A stretch of DNA of 64,000 nt from NCBI GenBank assembly GCA_044220635.1, contig JBGAQP010000012.1:1-64000 (forward strand), given 5' to 3'. This document shows, one piece after another, positions 34,199 to 43,029 of the stretch. Every line of letters starts with the position of its first letter. The first letter of the stretch is position 1. The notes under the pieces were generated by a model that saw only the letters and a list, made by a program, of their open reading frames with translations, was not told the origin of the DNA and ran no database searches. The DNA is from JBGAQP01 sp044220635. Its GTDB lineage: Bacteria > Pseudomonadota > Gammaproteobacteria > Burkholderiales > Usitatibacteraceae. Position numbers and translations under genes: made by a program.

Positions 34199-34732
34199 AT
34201 GCTGAAGCTGCTCGTCGTGCTCATCGCCGCCGCCGTCGGCCTCGTGCTGGTCTTCGCCGCCACGCGGCCCGACACGATCCGGGTGGCGCGCTCCGCCACC
34301 ATCAAGGCGCCCCCGGAGAAGGTCTTCGCGCTCGTGAACGACCTCACGGCGTGGCTGGCCTGGTCCCCCTACGAGAAGAAGGACCCGGACATGAAGCGCA
34401 CCCACTCGGGACCCGCGGCCGGCAAGGGCGCGAGGTACGCCTGGGCGGGAAACAAGGACATCGGGGAAGGCAGCATGGAGATCACGGAGGCCACGCCCTC
34501 CTCGAGGATCGTCATGCGCCTCGACTTCGTGAAGCCGTTCGAGGCGCACAACACGGTGGAGTTCACCTTCGAGCCGGAGGGGGACTCCACCAGGGTCACC
34601 TGGCTCATGCACGGCCCCGCCGCCTACCTCTCGAAGGTGATGGGGATCTTCATCGACATGGACGAGATGATCGGCAAGGACTTCGCCGCGGGGCTCGCGA
34701 GCCTGAAGGCGCGTGCGGAAGCGGCGGCCTGA
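34199..34732 (+). CDS. Membrane-anchored SRPBCC (polyketide cyclase-like) protein
   Basis: 177 residues. Residues 1-21 form an N-terminal membrane helix (LLVVLIAAAVGLVLVFAAT) that looks uncleaved. The SRPBCC domain follows: RVARSATIKAPPEKVFALVN, DLTAWLAWSPYEKKDPDMKR, FIDMDEMIGKDFAAGLASLK. This WSP-motif subgroup is annotated as polyketide_cyc2. It is the fourth separate gene with this fold in the window. Ligand unknown. Confidence 0.87.
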   Translation: MLKLLVVLIAAAVGLVLVFAATRPDTIRVARSATIKAPPEKVFALVNDLTAWLAWSPYEKKDPDMKRTHSGPAAGKGARYAWAGNKDIGEGSMEITEATPSSRIVMRLDFVKPFEAHNTVEFTFEPEGDSTRVTWLMHGPAAYLSKVMGIFIDMDEMIGKDFAAGLASLKARAEAAA

Positions 34733-34781
34733 TATCGGGGAAGGGGGCGCCCTCCGCTGCGCGCGAGGCGCCCCCCTCGGC

Positions 34782-35360
34782 CTAGCCGGGGAACTGGACC
34801 ACCGGCCCGACGGGCTGTTTGCCGGGCGGGACGAACGCCGGGGCGGGCTCGCCGCCGGGGCCGAGCGCCTTCACGTAGAGGTGGATCGCGCGCAGGTCCC
34901 GCTCGGTCATCGCGCGCACGTTGAACCAGGGCATCGGCGGGCGCGGCTGCATGGCCTTCGCGTAGGCGACCCACTGGTCCTCGCTCATCGAGCCGATCAC
35001 CGTGCGCAGGTTCGACGGGTAGGTCGTGCCCCAGGGGCCCTGCCAGCCGAGCCCGTCGCCGACGAGGAGGTCCTTCTCGGGCACCTTGCCCGCGTTCTGG
35101 ATGTAGCCGGGCGTGTGGCAGTCGTGGCAGCCGCTGGTCTCGAGGACATAGCGGCCCCGCTCGAGCTTTTCGTAGTCGGCGGTGCCGTAGGCCTTCGCGG
35201 CGCTCGCCGCGGCCGAGGCGGTCGTCGCCACGGCGCCGGGGGCGAGCGGCACGCCGGGCGGGGCGCGGTCGGACGAGGCGAGGACGAGCGTGACGGTGAG
35301 GGCGGCCGCCGCGGCGCCGAGCGCCAGCAGCGGACCGGTGTTGGCTTTGCGCGGATTCAT
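34782..35360 (-). CDS. Exported monohaem c-type cytochrome-like protein
   Basis: 192 residues from ATG 35360 (AAGGA 6 bases upstream; ATG 35366 is closer but too near the ribosome site). An N-terminal export/anchor segment (LLALGAAAAALTVTLVLAS) precedes one haem motif, CHDCH (in LETSGCHDCHTPGY, residues ~77-81), and a C-terminal Met-containing stretch (MPWFNVRAMTERDLRAIHLY). It resembles the small cytochromes that accompany aldehyde or alcohol dehydrogenases, but no such enzyme is here. Divergent from a LysR gene that may control it. Confidence 0.85.
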   Translation of the reverse strand: MNPRKANTGPLLALGAAAAALTVTLVLASSDRAPPGVPLAPGAVATTASAAASAAKAYGTADYEKLERGRYVLETSGCHDCHTPGYIQNAGKVPEKDLLVGDGLGWQGPWGTTYPSNLRTVIGSMSEDQWVAYAKAMQPRPPMPWFNVRAMTERDLRAIHLYVKALGPGGEPAPAFVPPGKQPVGPVVQFPG

Positions 35361-35449
35361 GGCCATTCCTTCCGGAACCGGGTTGTGGGGAGGCGGCATT
35401 GTTCGCCATTGACTCCCCCCGGATAAATGGGATGATCGCGAAAACATCG

Positions 35450-35466
35450 TTCGCCGGAGCCGAACA
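35450..35466. promoter_or_regulatory. LysR-type site in the cytochrome/LysR intergenic region
   Basis: GTTCG, seven bases, CGAAC (T-N11-A geometry) immediately before the LysR start. ATTGTTCG at 35398-35405 and CGAACAAT at 35461-35468 make a second, wider inverted pair across the divergent promoters, a typical recognition/activation-site layout. Confidence 0.45.
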
Positions 35467-36390
35467 ATGGACCGCTTCCTCGCCCTCACGGTGTTCGCCA
35501 AGGTGGTGGAGAAAGGCAGCTTCGTGCGCGCCGCGGAGGAGCTCGACCTCGCGCCCGCGACCGTCACCGAGCAGGTGCAGGCGCTCGAGCGGCACCTGAA
35601 GACGAAGCTCCTGCACCGCACGACGCGGCGCATCGCGCTCACCGACGAGGGCGCGGCCTACATCGCCCACGCCCGCCAGATCCTCGCCTCGATGGAGGAG
35701 GCCGACGGCCTGCTCGCCTCGCACCGCGTCTCGCCCCGGGGGACGCTGCGGGTGATGCTGCCTGCGCTCCTCGGCACGCGGGTCGTGATCCCGGCGATGC
35801 CGGCCCTCCTCGCGCGGCACCCGGAGCTGCGCGTGGAGTTCACGCTCTCGGCCGCGCCCCCGGACTTCGCCAACCAGAACCTCGACCTCTGCCTGCAGAT
35901 CACGCTCGACCCCGACCCCCGCCTCGTCTTCCGGCCCCTGGGGCTCGTTCGCATCTGCACCTGCGCCTCTCCCGCGTACCTCAAGCGCCGTGGCCGGCCG
36001 AGGACGCTCGAGGACCTGGACCGCCACGACATCATCGGCGTGCGTGGCCCCGGCGTCTTCCTCGCCGCCATGCGCTTCCAGGTGGACGGGAAGATGGTCT
36101 CGAAGGAGCCCCCGAGCCGGCTCGTCGCCGATTCCGGCGAGGCCCAGAGGGCCGCCGCCCTCGCGCACGGCGGGATCATGCAGGGCGCGGAGTACGCGGT
36201 GCGCGACCTGCTCGATTCGGGCAAGCTCGTGCGGGTCCTGGAGAAATACGACTGGAGCGGGCCGCCGATAGGAGCGGTGTATCCGCCCAACCGGTTCCTG
36301 TCGCCGAAGGTGAAGGTGTTCCTCGATTACGCGAAGGAGCTGCTGAAGGGAAGGATCTCGGCGTACCGGGAGGATTGGGACAACCGGTAG
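35467..36390 (+). CDS. LysR-family transcriptional regulator
   Basis: 307 residues. The N-terminal HTH (LALTVFAKVVEKGSFVRAAE, ATVTEQVQALERHLKTKLLH) and the periplasmic-binding-like effector domain (residues ~90-300, PRGTLRVMLPALLGTRVVIP) belong to the CrgA/LeuO-side LysR subgroup. It diverges from the cytochrome gene with a 106-bp gap carrying a GTTCG-N7-CGAAC site. Target and inducer unknown. A second LysR of the same subgroup is at 39.5 kb. Confidence 0.93.
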   Translation: MDRFLALTVFAKVVEKGSFVRAAEELDLAPATVTEQVQALERHLKTKLLHRTTRRIALTDEGAAYIAHARQILASMEEADGLLASHRVSPRGTLRVMLPALLGTRVVIPAMPALLARHPELRVEFTLSAAPPDFANQNLDLCLQITLDPDPRLVFRPLGLVRICTCASPAYLKRRGRPRTLEDLDRHDIIGVRGPGVFLAAMRFQVDGKMVSKEPPSRLVADSGEAQRAAALAHGGIMQGAEYAVRDLLDSGKLVRVLEKYDWSGPPIGAVYPPNRFLSPKVKVFLDYAKELLKGRISAYREDWDNR

Positions 36391-36511
36391 CCCCGGGCGC
36401 CATGCAACGGCTCCTGCGGCGGGCGCCCGGGTGGTGGCGGCACCTGCCCCCCGGGAATTTCCGGCGCGCTTTCCTGTTGACTTCCCAGTCCGCCCCAATG
36501 GGAGCCCGCCG

Positions 36512-37408
36512 ATGCACCCCGCGCTTCGCCCGTGGTTGTTCCCGCTGCTGCTCGCCGGCTTCCCGGCCCCGGCGCAGACCGTCGTCGAGTTCACGCAGGC
36601 CGTCGCCTCCGACTCCCCCGAAGGGTGGGCAATGCGCTACTTCGCCGGGACCACGCTGATGACCTCGCTCGGCGCCACGCCGAGATTCGCGCCCTGGCGC
36701 GGCCGCCTCGCCGCGGACCTGGGCGGGATCCCGAGGCTCGACGAACGGCAGCGGCAGGCGGGCTTCGGGGGCTTCAAGGAGGAGGACTTCAACAAGGCGC
36801 CGGTGTTCGGCCGGCTGCGCGGCGCGCTCGCGCTTCCGGGCGAATGGATCGCGGAGCTCGGCTATACGCCCTCGGTCGAGGTCGACGGCGTGCGCGCGCG
36901 CAACCTCGTCTCGCTCGCCCTCGGCCGGCGCGTCCTCGAGGAAGGCCGGTTCTCGCTCTCCCTGCGCGCGCTGGGTCAGACCGGAAGGATCGAGGGCGAC
37001 ATCACCTGCCCCGCCCGGCTCGCGGGCAACCCTGATCCGGCCGTGAACCCCTACGGCTGCCGATCGCCCTCGAAGGACGCGTTCACGACGGACCACTACG
37101 GCGCCGATGCGACGCTCGGCTGGGACGCGGGCGACTGGAAATGGCACGCGAGCGCGGGGCTCGCGCGTGCGCGCCTTTCCGTCCAGGTCGACGCGGAGGT
37201 CTTCACCACGCGCGACCGGACGAAGCTCACCTCGGAGGGCAACATCGCCTGGCTCACGGCCGGCGTGCGCTACGCCTTCGACCCGAAGTGGAGCGTCGCG
37301 GCCGAGGTGCTGCACGTGCCCCTCGAGGTGAAGCGGCCGCCGGACTACGCGGCCGAGCGGGATTCGCTGACCACGTGGCGGTTGCAACTCGGCCGCGAGT
37401 TCGAGTGA
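36512..37408 (+). CDS. Exported barrel-like hypothetical protein
   Basis: 298 residues from ATG 36512 with GGGAG upstream. A signal peptide (WLFPLLLAGFPAPAQT) is followed by repeated amphipathic strands and a final aromatic pattern (TTWRLQLGREFE). Two cysteines (DITCPARLAG, PYGCRSPSK) could pair. It resembles outer membrane barrel proteins, but no named family is recognised. Located between LysR and the RIO kinase gene. Confidence 0.6.
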   Translation: MHPALRPWLFPLLLAGFPAPAQTVVEFTQAVASDSPEGWAMRYFAGTTLMTSLGATPRFAPWRGRLAADLGGIPRLDERQRQAGFGGFKEEDFNKAPVFGRLRGALALPGEWIAELGYTPSVEVDGVRARNLVSLALGRRVLEEGRFSLSLRALGQTGRIEGDITCPARLAGNPDPAVNPYGCRSPSKDAFTTDHYGADATLGWDAGDWKWHASAGLARARLSVQVDAEVFTTRDRTKLTSEGNIAWLTAGVRYAFDPKWSVAAEVLHVPLEVKRPPDYAAERDSLTTWRLQLGREFE

Positions 37409-37439
37409 CCGGCGCGGCCCACCGCGTATAGTGGAGGGC

Positions 37440-38288
37440 ATGAAGGTCCCGAAGCGGTTGCAGCCGCTCATCGAAGACGGCGCGATCGACTCGGTCGTGC
37501 GCCAGCTCATGAGCGGCAAGGAGGCGATGGTCTTCGTCGTTCGCTGCGGCGCCGAGACGCGCTGCGCGAAGGTCTACAAGGAGGCCGACCGGCGAAGCTT
37601 CCGGCAGGCCGTCGACTACACCGAGAACCGCAAGACGAAGAACAGCCGCCAGGCGCGCGCGATGGCGAAGGGCACGCGCTTCGGCCGCGAAGCCCGGGAG
37701 CAGGCGTGGCGGAGCGCGGAAGTCGACGCCCTCTACCGCCTCGCCGCGGCCGGCGTGCGCGTGCCCCGGCCCTACAACTTCCACGAAGGCGTGCTCCTGA
37801 TGGAGCTCGTCACCGACGAGGAGGGCCATGCCGCCCCTCGCCTGAACGACCTCGAGTTCACGCCGGAAGTCGCCGCCGAGCTGCACGGACGCCTCATCCG
37901 GGAGGTCGTCCGCATGCTGGGCGCGGGCGTGGTCCACGGCGACCTGAGCGAGTTCAACATCCTCCTGGGCGCCGAGGGGCCCGTGATCATCGACCTGCCC
38001 CAGGCGGTGGACGCGGCCGGGAACCATCACGCCTCGCGCATGCTGGTCCGCGACGTGGACAACCTCCGGCGATTCTTCGGGCAGTTCGCCCCGGCGCTCC
38101 TCGCCACCGACTACGGCAAGGAGATCTGGGCCCTCTACGAGACGGGCGCACTCCACCCGGAGGCGGAGCTCACGGGGCGGTTCGAGCGCGACGAGCACGC
38201 GGCCGACCTCGACGGCATCATGCTCGAGATCGACGATGCGCGGCGGGAAGAGGCCGCGCGGCAACTGCGCATGGCGCAGCGCGAGTAG
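37440..38288 (+). CDS. RIO-type serine/threonine kinase-like protein
   Basis: 282 residues from ATG 37440 (a GTG three codons upstream is possible). The RIO1 core is clear: KEAMVFVVRCGAETRCAKVY (Lys of the nucleotide pocket), a flexible loop rich in Lys/Arg (TENRKTKNSRQARAMAKG), catalytic VVHGDLSEFNILL and metal-binding IIDLPQAVD. Bacterial RIO proteins are proposed protein kinases or ATPases; no substrate is known. It lies 31 bp downstream of the barrel-like gene. The C-terminal ~40 residues are highly charged. Confidence 0.9.
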   Translation: MKVPKRLQPLIEDGAIDSVVRQLMSGKEAMVFVVRCGAETRCAKVYKEADRRSFRQAVDYTENRKTKNSRQARAMAKGTRFGREAREQAWRSAEVDALYRLAAAGVRVPRPYNFHEGVLLMELVTDEEGHAAPRLNDLEFTPEVAAELHGRLIREVVRMLGAGVVHGDLSEFNILLGAEGPVIIDLPQAVDAAGNHHASRMLVRDVDNLRRFFGQFAPALLATDYGKEIWALYETGALHPEAELTGRFERDEHAADLDGIMLEIDDARREEAARQLRMAQRE

Positions 38289-38307
38289 GCGGGCTTCGCG
38301 CGCCGGG

Positions 38308-38838
38308 TCAGAACTGCCTCGCCGTCAGGCGCGCCCACGCGCCCGTCGGCTGGCACTGGCCGCCTCGCAGCGCCTCGGTCCCGAAGCCCGCGAACGCTGT
38401 GGCACCCTTCGCCCCGAGCTCGGCCGGCGGGACCTCCGCCTTCACGCGGCCGGCCACGCAGCCGCAGAACGCCTCGGCGGACGCCTGGAAATCCTGCGGG
38501 GGAAACGGCCCGGCCCGCGGATTCGAATGCGCCACGCGCTCCCACGTCGCCTTTCCGTCGCGCATCACGCTCTCGATGCAGGCGATGCGCAGGCCTTCGA
38601 CCGGGTCTTCGCTGGCGGCCGCCGGGGCGGGCGCGGCAGCGGGCTTGGGCGCGCTCGGCGCCTCCGCCGGCTGGGCCTGCGAAGGCGTGCGCACCGTCTC
38701 GGCCTTCGCGCTGGGAGGGCACGCGACCTCCTGGTAGGTCACCCGGCCGTTCGAGTCGACGCACTTGAAGACCTCGGCGTGGGCCAGGGGCGGGACGAGG
38801 AGCAGGAGGGAGAAGAGGAGCCGCGGGGTAGGTCGCAT
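38308..38838 (-). CDS. DUF4124-domain exported protein
   Basis: 176 residues with a signal peptide (LLFSLLLLVPPLAHA) and an N-terminal DUF4124 domain (EVFKCVDSNGRVTYQEVACP). A Pro/Ala linker (QPAEAPSAPKPAAAPAPAAA) and a Cys-containing C-terminal region (RIACIESVM, FCGCVAGRVKAEVPP) follow. DUF4124 is common in betaproteobacterial periplasmic proteins of unknown role. It converges on the RIO-like gene. Confidence 0.85.
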   Translation of the reverse strand: MRPTPRLLFSLLLLVPPLAHAEVFKCVDSNGRVTYQEVACPPSAKAETVRTPSQAQPAEAPSAPKPAAAPAPAAASEDPVEGLRIACIESVMRDGKATWERVAHSNPRAGPFPPQDFQASAEAFCGCVAGRVKAEVPPAELGAKGATAFAGFGTEALRGGQCQPTGAWARLTARQF

Positions 38839-38957
38839 GGCCTTTAGGCTACTACCTTGCGCGGGGGCGGGTCCATACGGGGCGAGGCGGCGTTGAGCGC
38901 GGGGCCGGGTTCCGGAATACTCGGGTCCCGTGCATCACCACTTTCCGGGAGGCTCCC

Positions 38958-39458
38958 TTGAAGATGGCATCCACCGCGCTGGCCCTCGCCATCGTGCTCT
39001 CGCCGTCGCTCGCCGCGGCGGCGGGCGAACCGGCCCTCGAGCCCCTCGCGTTCCTCGCCGGGCATTGCTGGAAGGGGACGATGCCGAACGGCCAGGACAC
39101 CGACGAGCATTGCTTCTCGTGGGTCTTCGAGGGCCGGTACCTGCGCGACAGGCACGTCGTGCGCAGCGGCGAGAAGACGGTCTACGAAGGCGAGTCCATC
39201 TACTACTTTAATCCCGCCGCGAAGCAAGTGGAGTACCTCTACATCACGGCCCACGGCGGATTCAGCATCGGGCGGATGGTGCCCGATGGCGATGCCATCG
39301 TCTTTCCCGCCGCCGTGCTCGTCACCGCGACGCAATCGTTCGGGTTCCGCGGGCGCTGGAAGCGCCAGGGCGACGACGCCTACGAGGTGCTGCGCGAATA
39401 CGAGACCGGGAAGGGGTGGGTGCCGGTAACCCTGCAGATGCGGAAGGTGGCGCGGTAA
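38958..39458 (+). CDS. Exported DUF6265-like protein
   Basis: About 166 residues from TTG 38958 (GGGAGG 5 bases upstream); ATG 38964 is an alternative. A signal peptide (ALALAIVLSPSLAAAAG) precedes a lipocalin-like domain with FLAGHCWKGTMPNGQDTDEH and C, paralleling the gene at 6847-7371 (LAGSCW and CYEAQYG). The two are distant paralogues with the same Cys spacing. Function unknown; converges on the LysR gene. Confidence 0.72.
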   Translation: MKMASTALALAIVLSPSLAAAAGEPALEPLAFLAGHCWKGTMPNGQDTDEHCFSWVFEGRYLRDRHVVRSGEKTVYEGESIYYFNPAAKQVEYLYITAHGGFSIGRMVPDGDAIVFPAAVLVTATQSFGFRGRWKRQGDDAYEVLREYETGKGWVPVTLQMRKVAR

Positions 39459-39481
39459 GTCCGGCCGCCGCCGCGCCGCGC

Positions 39482-40387
39482 CTACCGGAAGACCTCGCGC
39501 GGGAAAATCTCCGCCACGAAGTCCGCGAAGGCACGCACCTTCGCGCTCAGGTGCCGGTTGCTGGGATAGACCACCTGGAGCGAGGGCGCGGGCGCGATCT
39601 GGTCCACCAGCACCGCGCGCGCGGTGCGATCGCGAAGCGACGCCGAAACGAGGGGCTCCGGAACCTGCGCGACCCCGAGGCCATGCACCGCCGCCGCGGC
39701 CGCGGTCTCGAGGCTCGTGACGCCGAGGTTGCCTCTCGGCGTGAAGGTCGAAGCCTTCCCGCCCTTCTCGAAGCGCCAGTCGGAAGTACGCCCGGTGGAG
39801 GGCGAGATGAAGCGGATGCAGTTGTGCGCCGCGAGGTCCTCGATTCGGCGCGGCGTGCCGTTCGCCTTGAGGTAGGCGGGAGAGGCGCAGGTGATCCAGC
39901 GCACGTGCGAGATGTGCCGCGCGACGAGGGTGGAATCGTCCGCGATCGGGGATGCGCGGATCGCGCAGTCGATGCCCTCCTCCACCAGGTTCACCGCGCG
40001 GTCGGTGACGACGACCTCGAGCTCCAGCTCGGGGTAGCGGCCGAGGAAGCGCTTCAACTGCGGGAAGAAGACCAGATGCGTGAAGGACTGCGGCGTGCTC
40101 ACGCGAAGCCTCCCGCGCGGACGAAGCCTCGCGCTCGAGAGCGACTCCTCGGCTTCCGCCATCTCGTCGAGGATCCGCACGCAGCTCTCGTAGTACGCGC
40201 GGCCGTCCTCGGTGGGGCTGAGCTTTCGCGTGGTGCGGTGCAGGAGCCGGACGCCGAGGCGATTCTCGAGGCGCGCGACGCACTGGGTGACGGTCGAGCG
40301 CGAGACCTCGAACTCCTCCGAGGCCCGGGCGAAGGAACCCTGCTCCACCACGCGCACGAAGATCCGCATGCAGTCGATGTGGTCCAT
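39482..40387 (-). CDS. LysR-family transcriptional regulator (CrgA-type)
   Basis: 301 residues from ATG 40387; the open frame continues to 40477 across the operator and is rejected. The HTH (MRIFVRVVEQGSFARASEEF, STVTQCVARLENRLGVRLLH) and effector domain (LRPRGRLRVSTPQSFTHLVF) are complete. It diverges from the NmrA-like gene, its probable target. An ATTGTT-N11-AACAAT palindrome lies 5 bases from its start codon, consistent with autorepression. Confidence 0.93.
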   Translation of the reverse strand: MDHIDCMRIFVRVVEQGSFARASEEFEVSRSTVTQCVARLENRLGVRLLHRTTRKLSPTEDGRAYYESCVRILDEMAEAEESLSSARLRPRGRLRVSTPQSFTHLVFFPQLKRFLGRYPELELEVVVTDRAVNLVEEGIDCAIRASPIADDSTLVARHISHVRWITCASPAYLKANGTPRRIEDLAAHNCIRFISPSTGRTSDWRFEKGGKASTFTPRGNLGVTSLETAAAAAVHGLGVAQVPEPLVSASLRDRTARAVLVDQIAPAPSLQVVYPSNRHLSAKVRAFADFVAEIFPREVFR

Positions 40388-40391
40388 GGCG

Positions 40392-40414
40392 ATTGTTCGG
40401 GGTACGAAAACAAT
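40392..40414. promoter_or_regulatory. LysR-type operator between lysR and nmrA-like genes
   Basis: ATTGTT, 11 bases, AACAAT: T-N11-A palindrome with 6-bp arms in the 110-bp divergent gap. It lies next to the regulator's start, where autoregulation by LysR proteins usually occurs. Confidence 0.6.
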
Positions 40415-40497
40415 AAATTTGAGCCAAGTCCCTTTATTCGGCAAGCGGTTGCGAATAGAGTGCGCCCCTCGACTCATTTCCTGGAGGGGCGACGGAC

Positions 40498-41448
40498 ATG
40501 GCGGACAAGAAAGTGATTGCGGTGGTGGGGGCGACGGGCGCCCAGGGCGGCGGCCTCGTGCGCGCCATCCTGGCGGACCCTGCGGGCGGGTTCGCGGTGC
40601 GCGCCGTCACGCGGAAGGCGAGCTCGGACAAGGCGAAAGCCCTGGCGGCGCTCGGTGCCGAGGTGGTCGAAGCCGACCTCGACGACGCGACGAGCCTGAA
40701 GCGCGCCTTCGCCGGCGCCTACGGAGCGTTCTGCGTGACCAACTTCTGGGAGCACTTCTCGCCCGAGAAGGAGCAGGCCCAGGCGCGCAACATGGCGGAC
40801 GCCGCGCGCGCGGCAGGCCTCAAGCACGTCGTCTGGTCCACGCTCGAGGACACGCGCCGCTGGGTGCCGCTCTCGGACAACCGGATGCCCACGCTCGGCG
40901 GCAAGTGGAAGGTGCCGCACTTCGATGGCAAGGGCGAGATCGACCACGTCTGGAAGGACCTGGGCGTGCCGACCACGAATCTCCTGACCTCCTTCTACTG
41001 GGACAACTTCATCCATTTCGGGATGGGACCGAAGAAGGGCCCGGACGGCACGCTCGCCATCGGATTCCCGATGGGCGATCGCAGGCTCTCGGGCATCGCC
41101 GCCGCGGACATCGGTGGCTGCGCCTACGGGATCTTCAAGGCGGGCGGCGAGTACATCGGCAAGACCGTCGGGATCGCCGGCGACCACGTCTCCGGCAGGG
41201 ACATGGCGGCGGCTTTCACCCGCGCGCTGGGCCAGAAGGTCGCCTACATCGACATGGCGCCCGAGGCCTACCGCGCGCTCGGCTTCCCAGGCGCCGACGA
41301 CCTCGGCAACATGTTCCAGTTCTACCGCGACTTCAACGAGGACTTCGTCGCCGCGCGCAGCCTGGAGCGCTCGCGCAAGCTCAACCCGAAGCTGCAGTCG
41401 TTCGAGCAGTGGATCGCGGCGAACGCGAAGAAGGTGCCGATCGCCTAG
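40498..41448 (+). CDS. NmrA-like NAD(P)-binding protein
   Basis: 316 residues. The N-terminal Rossmann motif is VIAVVGATGAQGGGLVRAIL (GxxGxxG). The family is NmrA/HSCARG, atypical SDRs that sense or use NADPH: DTRRWVPLSDNRMP, SFYWDNFIHFGMGPKKG. No YxxxK catalytic dyad is obvious, so it may be a redox sensor or quinone-reductase type enzyme. It diverges from LysR with a palindrome in between. Homologues often carry the names azoreductase or NmrA/HSCARG family. Confidence 0.87.
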   Translation: MADKKVIAVVGATGAQGGGLVRAILADPAGGFAVRAVTRKASSDKAKALAALGAEVVEADLDDATSLKRAFAGAYGAFCVTNFWEHFSPEKEQAQARNMADAARAAGLKHVVWSTLEDTRRWVPLSDNRMPTLGGKWKVPHFDGKGEIDHVWKDLGVPTTNLLTSFYWDNFIHFGMGPKKGPDGTLAIGFPMGDRRLSGIAAADIGGCAYGIFKAGGEYIGKTVGIAGDHVSGRDMAAAFTRALGQKVAYIDMAPEAYRALGFPGADDLGNMFQFYRDFNEDFVAARSLERSRKLNPKLQSFEQWIAANAKKVPIA

Positions 41449-41538
41449 CCCTCGCCTTGCCGCCTTCGGGGCGGCGGGTTCCCGACCCCACCCCGGGCAT
41501 GGCTTTCGCGGCCATGGCCCGGGGTTTCGTCTTCGGAC

Positions 41539-41569
41539 TTGACCTTCCCATGATGGGAGAGTTCAGGAT
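41539..41569 (+). promoter_or_regulatory. MerR/CueR-like promoter with 19-bp spacer
   Basis: TTGACC (41539-41544), a 19-bp spacer holding the dyad CCCAT-G-ATGGG within CTTCCCATGATGGGAGAG, and CAGGAT (41564-41569) as the -10. The long spacer with a central dyad is the hallmark of MerR-family activated promoters, and TTGACCTTCCC is typical of CueR-type ones. No MerR gene is in the window. Confidence 0.65.
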
Positions 41570-41598
41570 GCGCTCCAGGCCCACCCCTGGAGGAGACG

Positions 41599-42093
41599 AT
41601 GAAGACCCGCCGACCCACCCGCCTCACCTACCGGCTGCTCGAAGCCGCCCTCTCGCTGGAATTCGTCGCGGTGGTGGCGCACCACGTGGTCAATGACGAT
41701 TTCCGGCCGCTCGCCGCCCTGGGCGCACCGATCCTGCTCGTGTACTACGGGCTTTCGTCGCTCCTCTTCGCCCGAGGCAGGGCGCTCGCCGCCGGGCCGT
41801 GGCAGGTGCGGTCGCTGCACGCCGCCGAGCGCGCCATGCAGGCGACCCTCTGGCACATGCTCGGCATCGTGCTGGGCGTGAGCGCGTATGGGTTGCTGCG
41901 CTTCATCGACGTCCCCGCAGATTCGGCCGATACCTCGCAGGTAGCGTTGCGGTTGGTGCTTTTCGCTGCGCCCTATGCGCTGATGCAGGCGGGGCTGCTC
42001 TCGTTCCTGCGCGCGATCTGGCTGCTCGCGCCGCATTTCACGAGGGGGGTAAGTGCGTTTGAAGTGACGCGAAGGGTGCTGGCGAGAAACTAG
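41599..42093 (+). CDS. Four-helix integral membrane protein of unknown family
   Basis: 164 residues with four likely membrane helices (about 12-32, 38-60, 83-102, 117-140) and a paired His at AHHVV (residues ~27-28). GGAGGAG precedes the ATG. No recognised domain. The promoter is of the MerR/CueR type, so metal or redox stress response is a reasonable guess. It is the last GC-rich gene before the AT-richer island. Confidence 0.7.
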   Translation: MKTRRPTRLTYRLLEAALSLEFVAVVAHHVVNDDFRPLAALGAPILLVYYGLSSLLFARGRALAAGPWQVRSLHAAERAMQATLWHMLGIVLGVSAYGLLRFIDVPADSADTSQVALRLVLFAAPYALMQAGLLSFLRAIWLLAPHFTRGVSAFEVTRRVLARN

Positions 42094-42113
42094 TCGTGGC
42101 GCCCAAGCATGTC

Positions 42114-42905
42114 TTACGTTTTCTCACGATAACCCGCGAGCCAATTGTTCCTATAGCGCCAGGCCAAGTCTTCGCCAAGCCCCGCCAAGTCTGGAAAGAG
42201 CGATCTCTTGTTTACTCCCGCAGCGTCAAGTCGCTTCCTAAGCTCAAACTTGAAATCGTGTGGAACAACCGCCTTGAATACGTCCTTTGTCTTGAGCCCC
42301 TTTGTTGGACTTGGTTGAAGAGTGAGCGCGCTCTGCTGAGCGGCAATCCTCCTATCAAAGTGCGCAGGTCGATACACACCAATTGTTCGCGCACCAAACG
42401 GACGCTGGAGCGCGCTCACCGAAACGTTGGGTATGTCCCAAGCGCACCAGAGCGCTCCATTCCGGCGAACCCTCCTGCCACTTCCTTCCTTGATCCTTTC
42501 TACATCCCAATGATCTTCGGCAGCAAACCAGAGTGCAACTAGCATCCCCTCTGTCCAATCAAGCAATCTGGTTGGCACGCCGTGATGCTGTGCCAGTGCC
42601 ATCCATTCCAACTCCGCCTGAGGGGCGTTGTACACGTGGGCCCGCGCCCTCAGCTTGAAAATCGACAGTACGGCCTGCTCATCTCTCGATGAATATGGAA
42701 TTCGAACTCCCCCACGCTTCTGCTTCCTTTCGTCTCTCCCGATCTTCGGAACAAGTTCAAACTGCTCACTCGCAACCCCTCGAAACAACCATGCATGTCC
42801 ATTGAACTTAGATGTAACAACAAGCAACTTCGCGACATCGCTCCAATTGCCGAGGACCCCTTTAGGTAATGCATTGATCAGTTCAGCTCGAAGGTCCGTT
42901 GCCAA
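42114..42905 (-). CDS. FRG-domain protein
   Basis: 263 residues. The FRG signature is visible: WLFRGVASEQFELVPKIGRD near residue 40 and WMALAQHHGVPTRLLDWTEG near 100, with LLDWT and the upstream Arg typical of the family. FRG proteins are frequently linked to phage defence and toxin-like systems; an ADP-ribosyl/RNA-related role is suspected but unproven. Base composition is clearly AT-richer than the flanks. It lies 192 bp downstream of the methyltransferase gene on the same strand. Confidence 0.85.
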   Translation of the reverse strand: MATDLRAELINALPKGVLGNWSDVAKLLVVTSKFNGHAWLFRGVASEQFELVPKIGRDERKQKRGGVRIPYSSRDEQAVLSIFKLRARAHVYNAPQAELEWMALAQHHGVPTRLLDWTEGMLVALWFAAEDHWDVERIKEGSGRRVRRNGALWCAWDIPNVSVSALQRPFGARTIGVYRPAHFDRRIAAQQSALTLQPSPTKGLKTKDVFKAVVPHDFKFELRKRLDAAGVNKRSLFPDLAGLGEDLAWRYRNNWLAGYREKT

Positions 42906-43029
42906 GAGTCACCCCATTCCTGGATCTTATTGCCGACTCCACATCACGGCCGACTCCGCACCTACGTCGCCAGCCATTTCCCTTTCGTACTTGGTACTAG
43001 GCGCCTGGACGCGGGGCAACAAGGAACTA

